From Parus major (lineage: Eukaryota; Chordata; Aves; Passeriformes; Paridae), in the NCBI RefSeq assembly GCF_001522545.3, contig NC_031768.1, forward strand, positions 7,873,555-7,937,554: DNA of 64,000 nt, read 5' to 3'. The position numbers and the translations under genes were made by a program. Each line of letters starts with the position of its first letter. Position 1 is the stretch's first letter. A model generated the notes under the pieces. The model saw nothing but the letters and a program-made list of their open reading frames with translations. It was not told the DNA's origin and did not search any database. Shown here piece by piece: positions 21,899 through 34,737 of this stretch.

Positions 21899-24800
21899 AT
21901 TGTTCTAGAACAGCTTGTTTTGACACCCACTGTGAGAGGCTGGGATGTCAATCATTAATGACAAGGGCCTGTTTGTGAAGGTAGTGGGTGCTCTGCTGAG
22001 GCTGGGTTTGCACCCCCTGGGTGGGAGGAGGTGAGTTTCTGGGTGTGTGGTGGTGAACCCTCTGCTCTGCATAGGATGGAGGAGGTGAGCACCCACCACT
22101 GAGGGCCACGAGCCAGGCCTTGAGCCAGATGGAAAGCAGACCCTGCTGAGGCAGGATGGTGCTTTTTATCATTACAGTTGTCCTCCCTTGCAATTCACTC
22201 AGCTGTAAAACTCCTCCCAGGAAAGGCCCAGATTCATCCCTCCTCATGGGGCATAACTGGCTCCACTACTGATGTGAGAGGCAGCTGTCATGTCTTAGAA
22301 GGGGTCATGAACCATCAAAGACCCCCAAAGCACCCCCAGACTCATTTCTGAGGCTTTCCACCAAAGGACTGAAAGCTCCCCTCCGCCCCAGAGGAGGTAC
22401 CTGGGCATTCCTACCTTAACCTGACTGCATATTAACCCACTGAACTTTGTGTTTTGGGAGTTTTCCCTACCCTTGATTGATCCAGACTGCAATCATCTCT
22501 TCAACCAAAGGACATGGAAATTGTAACAATCAAGTCTCGTTGCAGGATCCATGGGTAGTGTTACCTTTCTGCCATGGGGAGTGGGACAGAGAATACGCCT
22601 GTTTCATGGCAGGTTCTTCAGCCTTAAGCCTTAACAAAGTTTACAAAGCTGACTGAAGTACTCTTTCCTGCTGGCAGGCATTGATCTAACCAGAGGGGAA
22701 AGGTAGGGACATTTCATCCAGAGCGCCTGGCCCCACAGGTTTGGCTGTTCACAGGACCTGGGAAAGCAGGTTACAGCTCTTTCTCTTGCTGTACTTGTGC
22801 ACAGCAAGGGAAATACCAAAATCTGCAAGATGAGGAGTTACAGGAGCTTCTCTTTATTAGAACAAGATTTCCCTGTATCAGGAGACCCTTGGGTGGTCCA
22901 CAGAGAGTGCCATGCTGTGCACCACTTGTCTGTCCAGCAGAACAGCGTGACTCCCATCTCAGCCAACTGGGACTCTTCGGGGATAATTGACCATTCTGCA
23001 TTACTCTGTCCCTCGGGGAAACTTCTCTCTGCAGCCCAAGCACTTAGCTCTTGGCTTGTGTCCTGAAGCATGAGGGCTAATATCCCCCACACATTTTTAC
23101 CATAGAAATGAAAAAGAGAGGGTATTTTTCGATTCAATGGGAAACAAGTGAATAATAATTCTGCGAAGCCATGTAGTGGAAAGAGAGACTTTGAGCGCAA
23201 CAAGAAACAGGATTTTAAAATTTCATCTGCACAGCAGAAGGTCCTGCCAATTGAACCGTTTCCAGTAAACAATCTGCTAAGTCTGACAGTTTGAAGGAAT
23301 ACCAGACTGCCAGGAGTGAATAGGCTGGGATTTTTAAGAGGTTTATTTTTCATCTGAACACTTTTGTTTGTGAGCAACAGCTCAAAAAACCCAAAATGCA
23401 TGTGCAGCAGCATTAGCATCCGGGCTGAGGGTTTCTCCCCCAAACAGGGCTCCAGTGGGAGCAGAGCGAGAGGGCTGTGCTGGCCACACAGTGTGCCCTG
23501 GGCTGCTTAGCGTGCAAGTCTGTGGCACTGTGGGCCTGCACTGGGAGAGCCCCTCTGGTGCTCCCATACTCCCACAGAGAGGTTCAGATGGAGCTCAGTT
23601 TACTTCCCCATTTTCTGCTGCTCTCTGTGTGGGAGCACCAGCTGTCTTTGCTGAGGTGTGGCCCCAGAGGGATGCCAAGGGCAGCTGGCTGGGATGGGGG
23701 GACAGGAGGGGATGCAAAGGACTGCTTGGAGAGCAGGGGTTCCAATGACAGGACTGGAGCAAGGGCAGCAGCAGGGTGCTGCTGGGTGTATGTCGGGATG
23801 GAGAGAGCTCCTAGGATGTGGCTGAGCTGGGATGTACAAGTGTGGTACACCCCAGGGGCTGCCTTCACCAGGGCAGGACAGCTTTGCCTCACCAACAAGA
23901 GAACAGGGACAAGGAGATGTTTCAGTGCCAGTTTGAACACCTCTGCAAGGGGGTATTTCACCTGGGCAGGAGTCCACCTGCCCAGAATAAACAAGGGACA
24001 GAGATTAAGGGATTGAGCCTCCAAGCAGGACAAAGCAATGGCTTTCTGTGCATAGCTCCATGTCAGTGAGTTCTAGGAAAAGGGTGGCTGAGAAGAGGGG
24101 AGGTGCTGGCTGGCATTCTGTGGGACTTGGAAATGTGCAGTATGGGACAGGAGATGCATAGTGAGCATTTTCCATGCACACATTCCACACACCATCCAAA
24201 ATCAGGGGCTGTTTTGAAAGTACTGAGATATCCTCTCAGCCAGGTCATGGAGCCAGGCAGGGAACAGAATGAGATTGTTTTGGGCATGAAAATATTGATG
24301 TCTCAAACCTTTCATTTCCTCTTTCTCAGCAAGGAAAGAGGAAAAAGGTTTTGAGGTCTTGAGGAGAGTTGCAAACCCAGCTGTGACTGAGAAAACAGCT
24401 TGAAGTCTGCTTTCCCAGTTCAGACCCAGTTCTGCTCAAATCTGTTAAGGAATGGCCCTGACTATGTTGTTTGGAGGCATTCACATTCAACCTAGACCCT
24501 CAAGAAGCTGCTAAACCCCTTAGGAAGTTCTCAGATTTTCCAGTTGAGCAGGGGAGTGACAGAGCAGCTTTGGGCACCTGGCATCTAGCCAGGGTCAAGC
24601 CACCACTCTAGACTCCCTCAGGTTTCCTATGTGCTCTCTTTTGTAGAGGGATTTCTAATTGGATAAGCAAGGAGTTCCTTAATCCTATCCTTTTCTCGGT
24701 GATAGTCTCACCACATGCCCCTTTCACTAGAGCAGGAAATCATTGGATCATGAGAATTGTCACCTTACTTTTTCCAAATGCAGTTTAACAATTAAGCCCT

Positions 24801-26560
24801 TATAATCATAACACAGAAGGGTTTTGGCAGTCATCTGCATTTCTGAGAATTAAATGCAAAAAAGGCTAACTTGTCACAAGCCAGCACTGAGGAAAAGTGT
24901 AGCCTGTGCAAGCAGAGATGGCTAAAATGCACAGGGGGATAACAGCATTGCAATAGATGCCTGGAAACACACTGGGGAAATTTCCTGGTCCAGAAAGTGT
25001 TCCTGGTGTGGCACACAGGGAGATGGGGCCATGTGCTCCTCTTCAAGCTGATTTTGCAAGTGTCAGGGTGCCTTCAGTGCTGCTGCTGGTTGTCACCAGG
25101 AGAGTCCAGCTGCAGTGCACCTGGACAGCTCACCTGGGTTTGGTGTTTGAACAGGACAACAAATAACTTCCTTTGAGTCCAAATTGCTGCAGTGCACAGG
25201 GTAGGAGCTGACCTTTCCTGCTCAGAAATATTTGAGAACCATGGACTGGAGACTAGGCAGGGAGTGAAGTCTGATGGAAACACTGATGTACAGAAGCCTC
25301 AAGCAGTGTTGTCTGGAAGAGGCGAGAGTAAGGCTGAGATGATGGATCATTTCCACAGCTTCCTGTGAAATGGAGGCATTGCCAGCTCTGAAGGCCAGGA
25401 CTGGCTCTTCTTGCATCTTGGTGATCCACCTTCCTCCATGGGTGAAGTGGCAGCCCCATGACCTGTCACCTAACTCTTTCCCTGGAGAGGTGAGGGCTTG
25501 TAGCCACTGGCATTGTGGAAGAAGACCTCAGTGGTGACTTGTAACCTGTAACAGTGTGGGAGATGAGATCTGGATGAAAAGCCCCACATCTCCACTTTAA
25601 CACACCTGAAGCTGCCCTCTCAAGGCCTGTCGTGGCCACTTTATGGTGTAGGTTATTCTACTTTTGGGGTTTATTTTTGGATGCTGCTGCCCTTCTTTTA
25701 TACTTCAAACATTACAGATGAAACAAGAAATACACTTGGCTGCAGTACACTGCAGTAGATGTGTTGGGATTTGGCCTTCCACAGCTTAATTTTCAAAATG
25801 CAGGACTTGGGGGGTGGCTTTGTTGTGCCTCATCAGAGGTGTGGAGCTAATGACCAGCTGCCAAACATGCCAAGAGTTAAGCAGAAAGATTTAGAGACAA
25901 TTCCCTGAAACAAAACAGGGTCAAACTACTGGGCACAGCCTGGCAACATTCTTAGGACTGACTCCAGCAGCCATTGTCACAGGAGGGGGTGGTTTCTTGT
26001 CCTCTGTGAGAGATGGACCAAAGGCAAATGGCATCTGCTGGCCCCTGCTTTTCTCTGTCTCCACCAAAGGGGGAAAGGGGCTTAAAAGATCCCAAGGCAA
26101 TGCTGGGGGTCAGGGCATCCATCACCAGTGTCAGCAGTGTCCCATGGCAAGGAAGAAGGTGGGACCTGGGTGAAAGGCCAGGGGAGCCTGCCCTGTTCCC
26201 TGCCAGCCAAAAGAGCAGCCACCTTCCCTGAGAGCACCTGGGCCACCAGGGGCAGAGGCAGGGTGGGCTAAAGGGTGAATGGCTGTCAGAGCTGCTCTGG
26301 GGCTCACAGGTGGTCACATCCCATCAAACCTGCTGGCCCAGCAGGCACTGTGCCGACAATAACCCCAGCAGAGGGGCTGCATGTGTTGCCAAGGGCACTG
26401 AAGAGCATAAAAGTGTGAGGAAAGAAGGGACAAAGGAGTGAATAAAGACGGCTTCAAGGCAGGAGCAGTTGCAGTTTTTCAGAGGAAAAGCTCATCTCAG
26501 GCTGCCTTGTCACACTGGCACTGGTGTAATCTCAGTGGTGTCACTGAAGAGCCCTTTGCC
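21899..26560. other. Long ordinary non-coding stretch
   Basis: Nothing recognisable as a gene, RNA or transposon in 4.6 kb. The region 23450-24030 is GC-richer and stop-poor on both strands (179 codons plus, 149 and 125 minus), which I read as chance. A small inverted repeat (CTGCAGT, AC, ACTGCAG) lies at 25740-25755. Confidence 0.5.
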
Positions 26561-27839
26561 TATCTAGGCCAGTGACCACCACTCTTTTACAGAGCTAATG
26601 TGAATTGAGATAATATTTTTTCCAATTTACTTCCAGATTCACTCCTTTTTAATGTTTTCAATGTGAATAAAGACAGCTTTCTTTCCAAATGTATTAGACA
26701 CCATATTCTTTCAATGTTGTCAGTCCATCCCAGGGCCCAAGGGTCATATATCAGCATCCCAAAGCATAAAATCAAATAACACATCACGAGACTTTTTTGG
26801 AAATCTGCTTTCTGTGATCACCAGTCCACAGGTTTTTGGCCCAGAAGAATTAATCTCCTTTAGGTTTTTCTTTGTAACAGGGATGGCAAGACATCCTCTT
26901 CCAGAGAAAGAAAGCTGATTTCTTGCTGCCCATCAGTACTTTTGGAAGAAAAACCACAATGAAGCATAGGGCTGGTGATTAAATTGCAAGAATTGACAAC
27001 CATGAGTCACAAGCAGTGCTTGGTTCTCTGCAGGGATGCTCTGAATCACCCTCCCGAAGGCGTGGCCGTGTTGCAGCTCTGTGTGGGCCAAAACACGAGA
27101 AGCAGGGAGTCCTCAGACCAGGGCTGAGTCTTCAAGCAGGGATCTCATCTCTTTTCTATTTTCCCGACATCACTTAACCAGGACCCAGCCCTGCAAATAC
27201 TCAATCGCACAAAGCTTTTTACGTACTTGACTAATTCCCCTGAACTCTGAGGGAAGCTCACGTGCTGAAGTACGCTGAGGGTAGGAGATGACAAAGACAC
27301 ACAAAGAAGTGGAAAAGCTAATGGGTTGCCTTCTCCCTCCTGCTGCTCTGTGGAAAGCTTTTATCTGTTGGACTCTCCCCTCTCCTTCCTTCACAAACAA
27401 GCCTTAGGCCAGAGAGCATCTCTACACGGGGAAAAGCGCTTTGCCAGCAGAGGTACAGCAGCAATACGATGATGGCAGAGTGCTTTGACCAGTTAAACCC
27501 TGCTGGTAGAATCCCCACATCTTGAGCAAAACTTCCCCTGTGTTAAAGCCTTCATCTGGCTCACACATGCTGCACTCCAGCAGAAGAGGTGGTATTTATC
27601 AACACAGCTTTCCAGAGCAGCAAGGAATCCTGTGGATGATGGGAAGGAGTTTATTTCTGCCTCCACAACAAACAACATGCAAAACTTCTGGAGTCCCAAA
27701 GGGCTTTTACAGCTCCCGTTCCCTGTCTGGGTTTCCTTGGTGCTCCGGAGGCAGTGTCATGGTGATGCCGAGGTGCACAGCTCACCAGAATTTATATCTG
27801 GGCTCAGTCAGCACACAGCCTCAGCCCTCTCCAGCTCCC
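26561..27839. other. Non-coding stretch
   Basis: AT-rich to 26800, then mixed. No exon or repeat is recognised. Confidence 0.5.
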
Positions 27840-28265
27840 TCATTATTTACTGCTTTCTGCTTGCTGACTTAATAGTGTTTTGTCCTGTCCTTGAATCCTG
27901 CATGGATGGATTCAGAAAAAAATCAATGTGCCCTGACCAGCAGGCCTTCTTCTTGCAGCACAGGGGAATTTCCAAAGTGCCACCATTTCTACTATTTATT
28001 TGTTTCCTTTAAGTTATTAGCATGATGGGGCTAATTGTGATGTTCCAATGCATTAAATCTTGCCTTCCGTGCTCAGAAGTGTGGAAGCAGTTGGGGAGGA
28101 AAAGAGCAGGAGTTGTAAAAACAGAGCAAAAATAAAATAAAAAAATCACCACCCCCCAAAACGAGAGGAAAGGATGGCAGGAATAAAGCACCACCAATGT
28201 GATAACAAGGTACTAATGCAAAACGAAGGAGCAGGAGCAGAGTAGCTGATGAGTTCTCCACTGTG
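27840..28265. other. Candidate conserved non-coding segment
   Basis: AT-rich, repeat-free sequence with CATTATTTACTGC, GACTTAATAG, GTTATTAGC and GGCTAATTGTGATG words, then an A-rich patch near 28125-28150. It is a weak CNE candidate by texture only. Confidence 0.25.
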
Positions 28266-29999
28266 GCTTAATTAGGCAGGCAGCTACAACCTCCCCATCA
28301 CCACTGACATAATTGGTGGGCACTGGTGAAGAGTGAGCATCAATGTGATGAGACCTCAGGCCAGCCAGGGCTCTGCTGGTGCAAGGTTTGGTCTGTCAGA
28401 AGGGTGTGGACCTGTCCAAGGACTGTGCTAGCACCATGCTGAGCCAGGAAGGTGTTTTCTTCACATTCATCTGTGGCATGGCTGTGCTGGCAAAACTTTA
28501 AAGTGCCATCACCACCTCATTCTGTGGCCTCCTCATCCTGCCTGAGCAACACTGACAGTGAAATGGTTGGGGGGGCTGTGTGTCCTCACCTGCTGGTGCA
28601 GCACCTGGGACTCTGAGTGTTAAAACATTAAAATATGACATTTAGCAATAGATGGACTCATCTACTATTCACAACTCTTTCATTCAAAGGACAATATTTA
28701 TAGTCACTACATTGCCTTAAATCTAGAGTAAAGGCTGTCCCTTGACAAGGTTTACAGACTTGGGAGATATGGGGAAGCAGCAGCATATTTTCAGGGGATG
28801 GGATGTGGAAGCTTTTCAGCTCTGCTTTGGTGTGGATGCTCTGGCAGTGGGGAAATTCTGGAGAGCAGTTTCCTGCTCTCCTTGGAGGGTGGAGAAGCCC
28901 TTGGACATCAAGGCTTGGTGTTGCTGTTGTTCAGAACAGCTTCTGAGCTGCCAGCAGCTGTGTGGGGGCTGATGGCTGCCCCCAATGTCTCAGCCCATCT
29001 CTGGGTCTCCTACCTGGCTTTTCAAACTATAAGATCCAGTCCCCTGCTACAGAAAACTTGTGTCACTGCATACAGGGTGCTGTGTGTATATCATGAGCTG
29101 CTTCTGCTCCTTAATCTCCCCCCAAAATAAAATTTACTGCCAGTTGCTGTTCCACACCTTGTCACTTTGTTCTGCACCCCAAAGCTCATCCAGATTTACC
29201 CAAGGAGGAGAAAGCAACAGCACTGCCACAGGGAAATACAGCAGAGAACGTTTTAAAGAGGCAGCAGGTACAGAATGAGTGCCAGCACATGCTGGGTCCC
29301 CTGTCAAAACAATTGTCCCTGCCAAAGTCCTGGTACTGCCTGGAAGTAAGGGGTGGATGGCTTTCAGCTCATTTAATGCACAGGTCTCATGCCTTTGGTT
29401 CTGCAAATACAGAGTATCTGAGATCAGGACCTTCCTGTACCTCTGGATTGTCAGGATGCTATAAAACTGATGGGTCCCTTTGCCATCCTCCTCTGCTCTT
29501 CACCCCTCACCCCTCAGAAAATAGAAAAAAAAAGGAAAACAGACCCAAAACCTTTAGGATACTCGTGCTCCTTCCAGCAGACAGCCAGAAAGAGGCAAGG
29601 CATTCCTCCACAATCCTCCGTGTGCACAGCTGGGGAGGAGGCAGCAGGAGCAAGGTGTGAAGTGTTCCCCAGTGCTGGAGGCAAGGCAGATCCTCACTGG
29701 CCTCTCCTTACACCAGCTCCAAGGTGGGCTCAGGAGCTCTGCTGCTTCCCATAGGGGTGTTTGCCATCCCCACAGCACAGGCTGCCAAGATCCTCTTGGG
29801 ACACCAGGACACCAGGCAGAGTCATGGCAGAAGCAGGGGTGTGCTTCAGGTTGCTATAAATGGGCTAAAACCTCCTCTCCTCTCCTTCCTCACGTGCTGC
29901 TGAGCTGCTGCTCTCAGGCTGGGGTAGCTCAGACATGTGAGAGCAGCCTCGGGGAGAGGATTCTTCTGCTCCCTGCTTGAAGCAGTGGCAACAACAATC
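28266..29999. other. Non-coding stretch
   Basis: No exon or transposon is recognised. A 9-bp tandem duplication (GGACACCAG twice) occurs near 29799-29817. Confidence 0.5.
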
Positions 30000-30615
30000 A
30001 ACTGGTACAAAATTTAATTAATTATTTCCCTGTCCCTGAACTTCCAGAAGAAATGTGGGATTTTTTTGTAGTTGTCTGAGTCTTGTTTCAGCACAGAAGT
30101 TCTGGCCGCTGGAGCACTAGGCAGATGAAAGGAAAAGGCTGGGATCCACGCTGGAGCAGCCTCCGTGCTGGCATTTCAGTGCTGAGCCAATCCATCTCCA
30201 CTAGAGTTCACAGCCTCTTTGATCAATCTCATCTTTAAAAATACCGGTGTTCCGGAAGGCTCGGGAACTGCTTAATGTTCCTTCATTGTTTTTCAAGCCA
30301 TTAAAAACAGAGGTATTAGCTGCTGCATACTTTTTGTCTTGTTTGGAAGTAGAAAAAGAGAAGAAGCGGAATGCTAGAAACGCAGATTAAAACGATTAAA
30401 AATAACGGAGCAATGAAAGTCAAACTGTTGGCTCTAAAAATGTTGATGTGTTGCATTGCTGTAGGCATTATATTCATATGAATGAGAGCACAGGGCCCTG
30501 CTACCTGCCTCTGTGATGAACTGTGTGTGTCATTGCATGTGGCTGTTGCATTAAATCTGGAAGGATTGCCTTCTGCTTGTGCGGCAGCTGGGGCTGCTTC
30601 CTTGGTGATACAGTA
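30000..30615. promoter_or_regulatory. Candidate conserved non-coding element
   Basis: A repeat-free block whose right part, 30190-30480, is the most CNE-like. It holds CTTTGAT at 30217-30223, matching the TCF/LEF site, then scattered CpGs in AT-rich surroundings (ACCGGTGTTCCGG, AAACGATTAAAAATAACGG) and GCATTATATTCATATGAATG. CpGs kept in AT-rich DNA suggest constraint, because CpG normally decays. No open frame crosses it cleanly. Confidence 0.35.
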
Positions 30616-31125
30616 TAAGGTGATTCCTCTAAAAAGCAGACTCACCTGGGACCAGTTTTGGGGCACAGGAGAGATTTTTTTTTTTGGCACTTTTCTCTAT
30701 TTTTTTCCCAAGGAGTTCTGTGAATTGCTGTTCTGGACAGACTGCCAGGTCTCAGATCTCTCTGCAGAGGTGCCCCAAGCCTTCCTGCACGTGCTCATGT
30801 GGCTCCTAGGTGTTTTCTTCCTGAACTAACCAGGGCTCTGTGAACCCACTCGTGTGCCCACATAGTCCAACACTGATGGAGACCTGGCCAGAGCTTCAGG
30901 AACCTGCTGCTGGAATCTCACTTTTCTTTCTCTGCTGAGGTCTTCACCCTAGCAGCAGATCCTCTCAGTGACAGGGTTATAGGCAAGCAGTCTAAAGCTG
31001 TGCTTCTATTTGAGCCACAAGAAGGGGTGCTCATATATGTAGCAAGAATTAAAAGACCACCCAAAAGCTGGGGCTTTTCTTGTGAAATGACTGTATGGGT
31101 TTAAGGTACTTCTTGACCAATAGTT
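30616..31125. other. Non-coding stretch
   Basis: Ordinary sequence with a T9 run near 30677. No gene is seen. Confidence 0.5.
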
Positions 31126-31149
31126 TTGACTTGCTAGCCAGCAAGTCAA
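31126..31149. repeat. Perfect hairpin, 10-bp arms, 4-base loop
   Basis: TTGACTTGCT, then AGCC, then AGCAAGTCAA: the arms are exact reverse complements. It can form a cruciform in DNA or a short hairpin in RNA. The stem is too short for a microRNA precursor. Confidence 0.95.
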
Positions 31150-33949
31150 CATTTAACACCATTGTGGAAGATCTGGGTAGGTTTAGAACAGACATGCAGG
31201 CTTCCTGTTGTCCTGCATGCCTGATTAATTCACTCTCAGTAGCTGCCAAAGGCTGCTTGCCCCTGGCCTTCACTCTGTTTTCTGGTGGCCAAGCTGGTGC
31301 ACTCCTGGATTTTATGGCATGTTTGACTCAATCCTATCCTTATGATCAGATATTATGCAAATATTTTTAACTCCTTCCCTTTCCACACCACGGCTTCTAA
31401 TTAAAGAAAGCGAAGCCACAGGAAGATGAGTTGTCACACGATCAGATCATCACTGAGGGTGGCAGGACCAACTGGGAGGGTCAGCCCCTCCCTTCCTGGG
31501 GGCTAACACTTGTAAGCAAAACAAAACCTGCTGAATTTTGAGAGACCCTGTGTGAGAGCTTTTGAGGGCTAGACTCAAATTTGTCATGTTTTACCTTCCA
31601 GGGAGCATTTGCAGACTTGGACACTTGTCTCACAACGGGGTCCGAAGCTGGAGCAGAAATAATTTAATCACATGTAAAGGTGTAGGTTTTCTCTTCACCC
31701 GGCACACTCTCACTGCTTTCTTCATCCCCTCTGCTGAAAGGCTGGTGCTGAGCCAGAGGTGAGAAAAGGCTGAAATTAAAAGAGGATTTGGATGCTTTGT
31801 CAAAGCTTATCAGAACTCTGCTGGTTCTCAGCGCGAGGCCACGGCACCAGCCCTTCTTACGAAACGCTGGCTATTTCTGGCTGCTCCTTTTCAGCCTTCC
31901 CAGATGTGAGCAGAGCTCCCTGCATGTTCCTGGCACCTCTCCAGCTGGTTGCTGGCACTGCCGTGCTGCTGAAGCTGGAATGGTGAGGTGAGGTGGGGCA
32001 GGGAACAAGGGGACCTGGCTTGCTGGTGGCACTGGATTTAAATGCCTGCATGCCTTTACTCCCATGGAGGAGTTGCAAAGATGGTTACACATGCAGACCA
32101 GGCTGTACTTCAGTGTGACTGAGGAGTGTAAAGGGCAAAGACAGGTCATTGGAGCCTTAGATAAAACAACAGTCTGTTCACTCTTCTCTGAACCTGTTTG
32201 GAATTGGCCTGTGGTTTCTTTCATGAGGATGGGAAGGGGATGCCAGGCCATGCTGCAGTGCCTGTTGCTAGAAGCCCTGGTGGGTCTCAGGTTTGTGAGC
32301 CATCCCCTGCTGTGACTCATGCTCCAAGGGCAGTGCCACAGCCCTGTCCCCTACTCCCAGACCATTTCCCACAAGTACAACGTGCTCAGCCTGTTGTCCA
32401 GCTGCCCCAGGCTGTGTGACAGCAGCTCTCAGGATGCTCCTGGCACAGCGGGCAGGCTGCAGCACAAAGCTGGTTACAGACGCTTGGCTCAAACCAGAGG
32501 GCAAGATTTGAAAAAAATGGAGCCCCTGGAAGATCCTGGAATCAAGCACCTCTGAATTTTGGGGTAGCCTGAGGGTATGTGGAATCCAGCCCTGATCCAG
32601 GTCCATGGGTATATGGCAGCAGCTATAAACGTTCTTAGGATGTGTGGATTACAGTCTGAATGTTAATGTGGCCCTTCTCTTCCAAATGGAGAGAATCCTG
32701 GCTATTGCAGAGCAGTAGGTTATTAAAATGGATTGGATTATTATATATTGGACATAGCAGCAGCTGGGGTGTATGGCAGGGCAGGTAAATATTCCTATCT
32801 GAAAGCGTGGCTTCTGCCTATTCATCAGTAAAAGCTTATTTCTGACATTTCTACTGGAACAGCTTCATAACGATACCCAGCCCTCTCTGTGGAAGCCCAG
32901 ATATGCAGCAGCAGCTCCCAGAATGGCAAATCTGCCTTGTTCTTCCTTTAATTACCTCAGTGCTAAGGGAAAAAAAAAAAATGACACACTTTTTCTTGCA
33001 AGTGGAGATTAAGCAGAAATTCAGCTCCAGCTCAAAACTGTGGCTCCCAGCTCTGATTTTAAACAAACAGTGAAAGAAATTCCCAATGCCTAAAGCCAGC
33101 AACCTCAGACCATGTGGAAGTTCTCCACATCACTAACCTGATTTCCCAAGGTGATGCGCTGCAGAAGGTCGCCTAACCTGACATGAATTATCTGTTTAAA
33201 AAAAAAAAGAATAAAAGCCTGTCAGAGACAGATCCCAAAGCATGCAAATTTTATTTAGTAACAGGTCCAGTGGATCTCAGCTGGTGACCAGCACTTTGGG
33301 TCAGTGTCAGAGCTGGGAGGGATTTCAGCCAGGCCCAGGCTTGCTGGGTGGATGCTCAGAGATGGCTCAGACCCTGCCCCTGTGTCCAGATCCCCACAAG
33401 CCTGGAACTGGGCCCAAACTGACCTGTGGCTATCTGGCTTCCAGGCTGAAAGTGGCTTGCATCCTGACCATGGTCTATCTGTGCCTGTCCTCCTGGCTAT
33501 ATGGTTGCATCAGCCAAAAGGATTCACTCCACAGGAGAAAATCTATTTCACATCTTCCTCTGGAACAGATTGTGTTTTTCAGATTATTATGGAGACCAAG
33601 AAAGAAGGGTCCCACCCCTCAGATAAGGGATCCAGAGCTGGGTGCACAAGGAACTGAGGATAAACCTCTGCTGCTGTCACCAGAACAGTGCAAACACAGC
33701 CCAGAGAAGCTAAAAATGGTAGATTGAGTTTCACAGCTAAAATATTACAGAGGGGAGCTTGGTTGTGGGTTTGCTGCAGAAAGAGACTGAAACACAGACT
33801 TCCATCCTGCTGGACAGTGTCCAGCTATTAGGCAGGAGCACATCCCACAGGGATGGAGATTACTCTGCTCTGTGTAAATAGCAGCATCCCCACAGAGCCA
33901 GGGACAGAGTATGAGGGATTTGACAGTTTTGGGAGGAGAACATCCCTTG
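31150..33949. other. Long ordinary non-coding stretch
   Basis: No exon or transposon is recognised. Short A runs occur near 32970-32981 and 33198-33209. The open frames on both strands at 31792-32606 and 33242-33727 have no recognised domain. Confidence 0.5.
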
Positions 33950-34440
33950 GAGAGGTGGAGTCCCCACATGAATGAATAGCTAATATGCTAATATTATTTA
34001 ATCACTGATTTATATTTAACCACTTTGAAAGCATTTGTGCTCCTCCCCTTGGAGAATGGTCCTTGAGTCCTCCAGCAAATGATACTTGAATTTCCCTTCC
34101 CCATAGAGATGTTTCCTCTTGGAAGTGACTCTGTGAAACAGAGAGATATTAATGAATTTTTTAGAAACAATTTCTGCATACTTCTTTCTTGCCAAAGCTG
34201 TTTTCTAGTTTAAACTTCAACTGAACTGAATAATCTTGGCTTCCTAGAAGAAGCCTGCATTTCTCTGCGAATAAATAATTTTCCAGTTCTCCCTCCTTCA
34301 GATCTTATGTCCCATGGTACGCTTGGAATATCTCTGCAGAGATGCACAGCATCATTTTCCATATGGATCTGCAATCAGTTCCTTTATCGTTTGGCATAAA
34401 CGATTGCACGAAATTAGTGCCTGAGGAAAGGGAGCGGGAA
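33950..34440. promoter_or_regulatory. Candidate conserved non-coding element
   Basis: AT-rich left part with GCTAATATGCTAATATTATTTAATC words (33980-34003, two GCTAATAT-like units). The right part carries isolated CpGs (TATCGTTTGG, AAACGATTGCACG) in AT-rich surroundings. A 14-bp palindrome sits at 34330-34343. Repeat-free. The CNE reading is inference. Confidence 0.3.
34330..34343. repeat. 14-bp perfect palindrome
   Basis: ATCTCTGCAGAGAT equals its own reverse complement; neighbouring bases do not extend it. Confidence 0.9.
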
Positions 34441-34737
34441 CATTCCCTAGCACCCTCCGTGGGGCTCTGCAGCGCTGTCAGCTGGGCCAGCAGCTCTCAC
34501 CACAAAGGCTCTCTGGCTCTTGGTGTGTACCACTCTTGCTGCTGTGGGCAGTGCTCTCAGCATGGGCAAAGGCCACCTCCTTCCTCCAGCTTGTCGCAAC
34601 GCTCTGCCCTCCTCCTGATTAGAGATGTCATCTCTACCACCCTGCCAGTCTCCTGACAGTGTGGGAAGTCCGGACACAGATGTTCCTCTTGATGCTGGCC
34701 TCACACTTGGCAGCTCAGCGTGCTGGTTCCCTCTGAG

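Noticed and set aside
23681..23725. G-rich run as a G-quadruplex
   Set aside because: Only three separable runs of three or more G are close together; a four-run motif is not met.
23477..24033. Three overlapping long frames on both strands
   Set aside because: Simultaneous openness on both strands indicates few stop words, not coding selection.
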